Source: an uncultured Bacteroidales bacterium (GTDB lineage: Bacteria > Bacteroidota > Bacteroidia > Bacteroidales > Paludibacteraceae). Taken from it: a stretch of DNA of 7,912 bases. Positions within the stretch are counted from its first letter, which is position 1; each line of letters starts with the position of its first letter. Below the pieces are notes generated by a model. It was not told the DNA's origin. It was given only the letters and a program-made list of their open reading frames with translations, and did not search any database. The translations under genes were made by a program, and so were the position numbers. The DNA lies in the NCBI GenBank assembly GCA_937901225.1, contig CALCGX010000102.1:1-7912 (forward strand), read 5' to 3'. Positions 5,620-7,912 of this stretch are shown in pieces.

Positions 5620-7912
5620 CTACATACTCAAATACAGGCGGAAACGCACCGCCCACCATGGCGCGCAGGGGTCTTGTAGCTGGGTGAGGCGAAAAACACC
5701 ATATACCTCGCCAATGCGCAGGATATTGCCAATACCAACACCCATCTCCACGTAAGGTGTACTGAGTGCACTCAGTGTGCTATGGCGCGTATGGTTGTGA
5801 GGGAATGGAAGCACGGTTTGGTGCTCCTTGCTGAGTCCTCCATACGCCACTTTCAGCTCCACCAACTCGCGCAAACGTGCATAGCGCAGCCCAGGAATCA
5901 AATTGAATAAGATACCCTTGCCATTCCAATGAGCGTGCAACGCGATGTATTTGTCAGCCGCATATTGGTAGTTGTTCATGAGTGAGAAGCGATGGGTGTC
6001 GAAGACATGTGTTTGGTTGCCTTCAAAATGGTGCAGCAATGGATAAGGCACTTTGCCAAACACCAATCCCGCTTGCAGCAGATAATTCAATTCGCCCGCC
6101 ATACCTAAGTCCACATTGTGGCGCAACATCACTTGTAAGTTGCCATACATGCGATACGATGGCATATTATCCAAGCGGTAGCTGCCCAATTCGGCGCCCA
6201 CGTATATCACGGGCAAATGATTGTAGATATGTCGGCGGTGGAAATAGGTATCCACTTTGCGCTCGTTGAAACTGATACGTGCAGAAGCACCGAGGGTGGA
6301 GTAGAACATCGTAGGTTGGCTATGGTAGTCGCGGGTGGCTTCGCCGTAGCCCGTTTGACCGACCTTGACATAGGCTTTGGTTTCTAGGTATTGATTCCAT
6401 TCGTCAGCGAATTGCACACGTCCTTCTTGACGGCGTGTCATGGTGTTGTAGTAGTATTCCGTATTGAATATGGCACCACGTAGCAGTTCGGTGACAAGGT
6501 TCAACTGAGGGTTGAATACGTTGTTCTCACGTCTATACTCTTCGAAATCGTCCACCTCGGAATATACATATGTGTCGCTATATTTGAGTTGAACAGTATG
6601 CCTTTTCTCGCTTGGCATAGCGATGTTGATCACTCCAAATCCTTTGAACGCTCTATCTCCAATACCATAAGCCACCAATGCTTCAAGGCTAACATGCTTC
6701 CATAGTGCTTCAGTCGTCCGCAAAGGAATACCTACACGCAAGCCCTCTTGCTGATTGAATTTGATAAGATGGTGTATCTTACCGACTTCCACATATTTAT
6801 TGGTAGGAATATAACCCGTGTTGAATACATACGCTAAGAACTTAGCCGTCTTAAAGAGTGGCGTGTTGTTGAGGCTATCCAATGCTGGCAGGATAACATC
6901 ATGGTTGATGGTGTCAAGGGCGGTAAGGTTATTCAGCTCATTTGGAGTGTTAAGGGGGGTGTTCCAAGCCGTTTGACGATTGAGTAGTAGGGTGGGGAAG
7001 ATATGTATCGAATCGCTCAGCGATGGTGTCTTGATGGCGAAGTCCATGAGCAGACTTGTCTGCTCGGATAGCAACTGATTGTTCGGTGCAAAGGTCTGAT
7101 GAATGGTGAGCTCCTTGAGATAGTTGATACTCGTTTGTATGGGCATCTGGACATCGATGCTGCGCAATGCACAGCTGGCAGAGTCGATGGTCATCTCGCC
7201 ATTGAAGGTGGCGTAGAAGGGATTCTTTGTCTTGAAGTGCAACACGTAATGCTTCTCATTGCCCACTTGCACGCTATCGGCCAAGTAATACTTATAATAG
7301 GTATTACCCGATGCCGCCAACGGACTCAGCAGCGATGTGCTGAGAAAGGGTAAACTATTGTTGTAGAAATCAAATGCAGTAGGAATTTGTCCGAGTAGCA
7401 ACTGGTAGTCGGTCAATGTCAGCAGTGTGGCTTCTTCGCGTACGCTGTCCGCCAATTGCTGCCGCCAATATAGCGGAATCAGATACGTGCTATCCTCTTG
7501 CTGGATCATACCACTTTGCAGGCTCTTCCATAGTGCCCGCTTTAGATGTCTGGACTGAATGTCCGATACGTATAATGCAGTCTTGCTTGCTTGGCTGGGG
7601 GCTACGGTTGGTTTGTTGGTAGCACGTCGTGCGCGTACTTTATCCATCAACGTTAAGGCAGGGTTGTCCCCAGGCACGACAAATACCTCCTGCAAGCTGC
7701 CTACCTTCTCGCGTAGCGCAATATCAATGCCCGATTGGGTATGTGGCTCAATCTTGAATCGTTCGGTATGATAGCCCACTGCACTCACCACCATCGTACG
7801 CGCTTTCTCCATATCCTCGCGCAGGAGGAAGAGCCCCTCTGCGTTGGTCGTTGTGCCCAACTGTGTTCCTTGTAGATACACATGCACATTCGGTAGAGGC
7901 TCACCCGTGTTG
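5620..7912 (-). CDS. DUF5686 / carboxypeptidase-like regulatory domain outer-membrane protein (5' end beyond window)
   Basis: The frame is open from the right edge, giving 763 residues without the true start and signal peptide. The first residues, NTGEPLPNVHVYLQGTQLGT, continue with NAEGLFLLRE and VVSAVGYH, a carboxypeptidase-D-like regulatory fold (visible residues 1-65). A linker then leads to NPALTLMDKVRARRATNKP (83-101), the entry motif typical of DUF5686 proteins. The rest has the alternating aromatic and polar pattern of beta strands, for example VQLKYSDTYVYSEV and YLETKAYVKVGQTGYGEA. It closes with WWAVRFRLYLSM, a barrel-type end though not ending in the classical Phe. The family is a widespread Bacteroidetes outer-membrane barrel of unsettled function, distantly TonB-receptor-like. 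The gene converges on the AraC gene, with its stop only 8 bases from the terminator, and shows no functional link to the sugar genes. A GTG codon at 7887 is in frame but lies inside the regulatory domain, so it is not the start. Confidence 0.85.
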   Translation of the reverse strand, partial: NTGEPLPNVHVYLQGTQLGTTTNAEGLFLLREDMEKARTMVVSAVGYHTERFKIEPHTQSGIDIALREKVGSLQEVFVVPGDNPALTLMDKVRARRATNKPTVAPSQASKTALYVSDIQSRHLKRALWKSLQSGMIQQEDSTYLIPLYWRQQLADSVREEATLLTLTDYQLLLGQIPTAFDFYNNSLPFLSTSLLSPLAASGNTYYKYYLADSVQVGNEKHYVLHFKTKNPFYATFNGEMTIDSASCALRSIDVQMPIQTSINYLKELTIHQTFAPNNQLLSEQTSLLMDFAIKTPSLSDSIHIFPTLLLNRQTAWNTPLNTPNELNNLTALDTINHDVILPALDSLNNTPLFKTAKFLAYVFNTGYIPTNKYVEVGKIHHLIKFNQQEGLRVGIPLRTTEALWKHVSLEALVAYGIGDRAFKGFGVINIAMPSEKRHTVQLKYSDTYVYSEVDDFEEYRRENNVFNPQLNLVTELLRGAIFNTEYYYNTMTRRQEGRVQFADEWNQYLETKAYVKVGQTGYGEATRDYHSQPTMFYSTLGASARISFNERKVDTYFHRRHIYNHLPVIYVGAELGSYRLDNMPSYRMYGNLQVMLRHNVDLGMAGELNYLLQAGLVFGKVPYPLLHHFEGNQTHVFDTHRFSLMNNYQYAADKYIALHAHWNGKGILFNLIPGLRYARLRELVELKVAYGGLSKEHQTVLPFPHNHTRHSTLSALSTPYVEMGVGIGNILRIGEVYGVFRLTQLQDPCAPWWAVRFRLYLSM

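Overview
The window looks like chromosomal DNA from a Bacteroidales member, possibly Prevotella-like or a relative (inference). The evidence is a SusC/RagA-type receptor, a GH97 glycosidase, a membrane-spanning SusR-type regulator and a DUF5686-type outer-membrane protein. The promoters also match the Bacteroidetes pattern (TTTG about 19 bases ahead of TAnnTTTG), and the leaders have no Shine-Dalgarno sequence.

Layout. Bases 1-2822 (minus strand) are a two-gene operon in view: a GH97 alpha-glucosidase (SusB-like), then after 19 bases the start of a SusC-family TonB-dependent transporter that runs off the left edge. Bases 2823-2976 are a divergent control region with a promoter on each strand, two perfect 12-base direct repeats 22 bases apart, and a degenerate third copy. 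Bases 2977-4548 (plus) encode a SusR-like regulator with a signal peptide, TPR-like repeats, one membrane helix and a cytoplasmic HTH. Bases 4709-5554 (plus) encode an AraC-family regulator with its own promoter and a strong intrinsic terminator. Bases 5620-7912 (minus) are most of a large outer-membrane protein (carboxypeptidase-like regulatory domain plus DUF5686 barrel) that enters from the right edge.

How it works together. The left part is the regulatory edge and first genes of a starch/malto-oligosaccharide utilisation locus of the Sus type. By analogy with the Bacteroides thetaiotaomicron sus system, the membrane regulator would sense an oligosaccharide in the periplasm and switch on the divergent operon. 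SusC (with a SusD beyond the window) would import oligosaccharides across the outer membrane, and the GH97 enzyme would release glucose in the periplasm. No SusA-type GH13 gene lies between regulator and GH97, unlike the B. thetaiotaomicron order susR-A-B-C. The GH97 promoter has a good -7 box but a poor -33 box, and the direct repeats sit where an activator would bind, so they are the best candidate operator. The AraC regulator and the DUF5686 protein may be independent of the sugar locus.

No RNA gene, insertion sequence, CRISPR array or phage feature was seen. No intergenic stretch exceeds 300 bases. I see no clearly new biological system; the most worthwhile items are the control region and the local drop in G+C around it.
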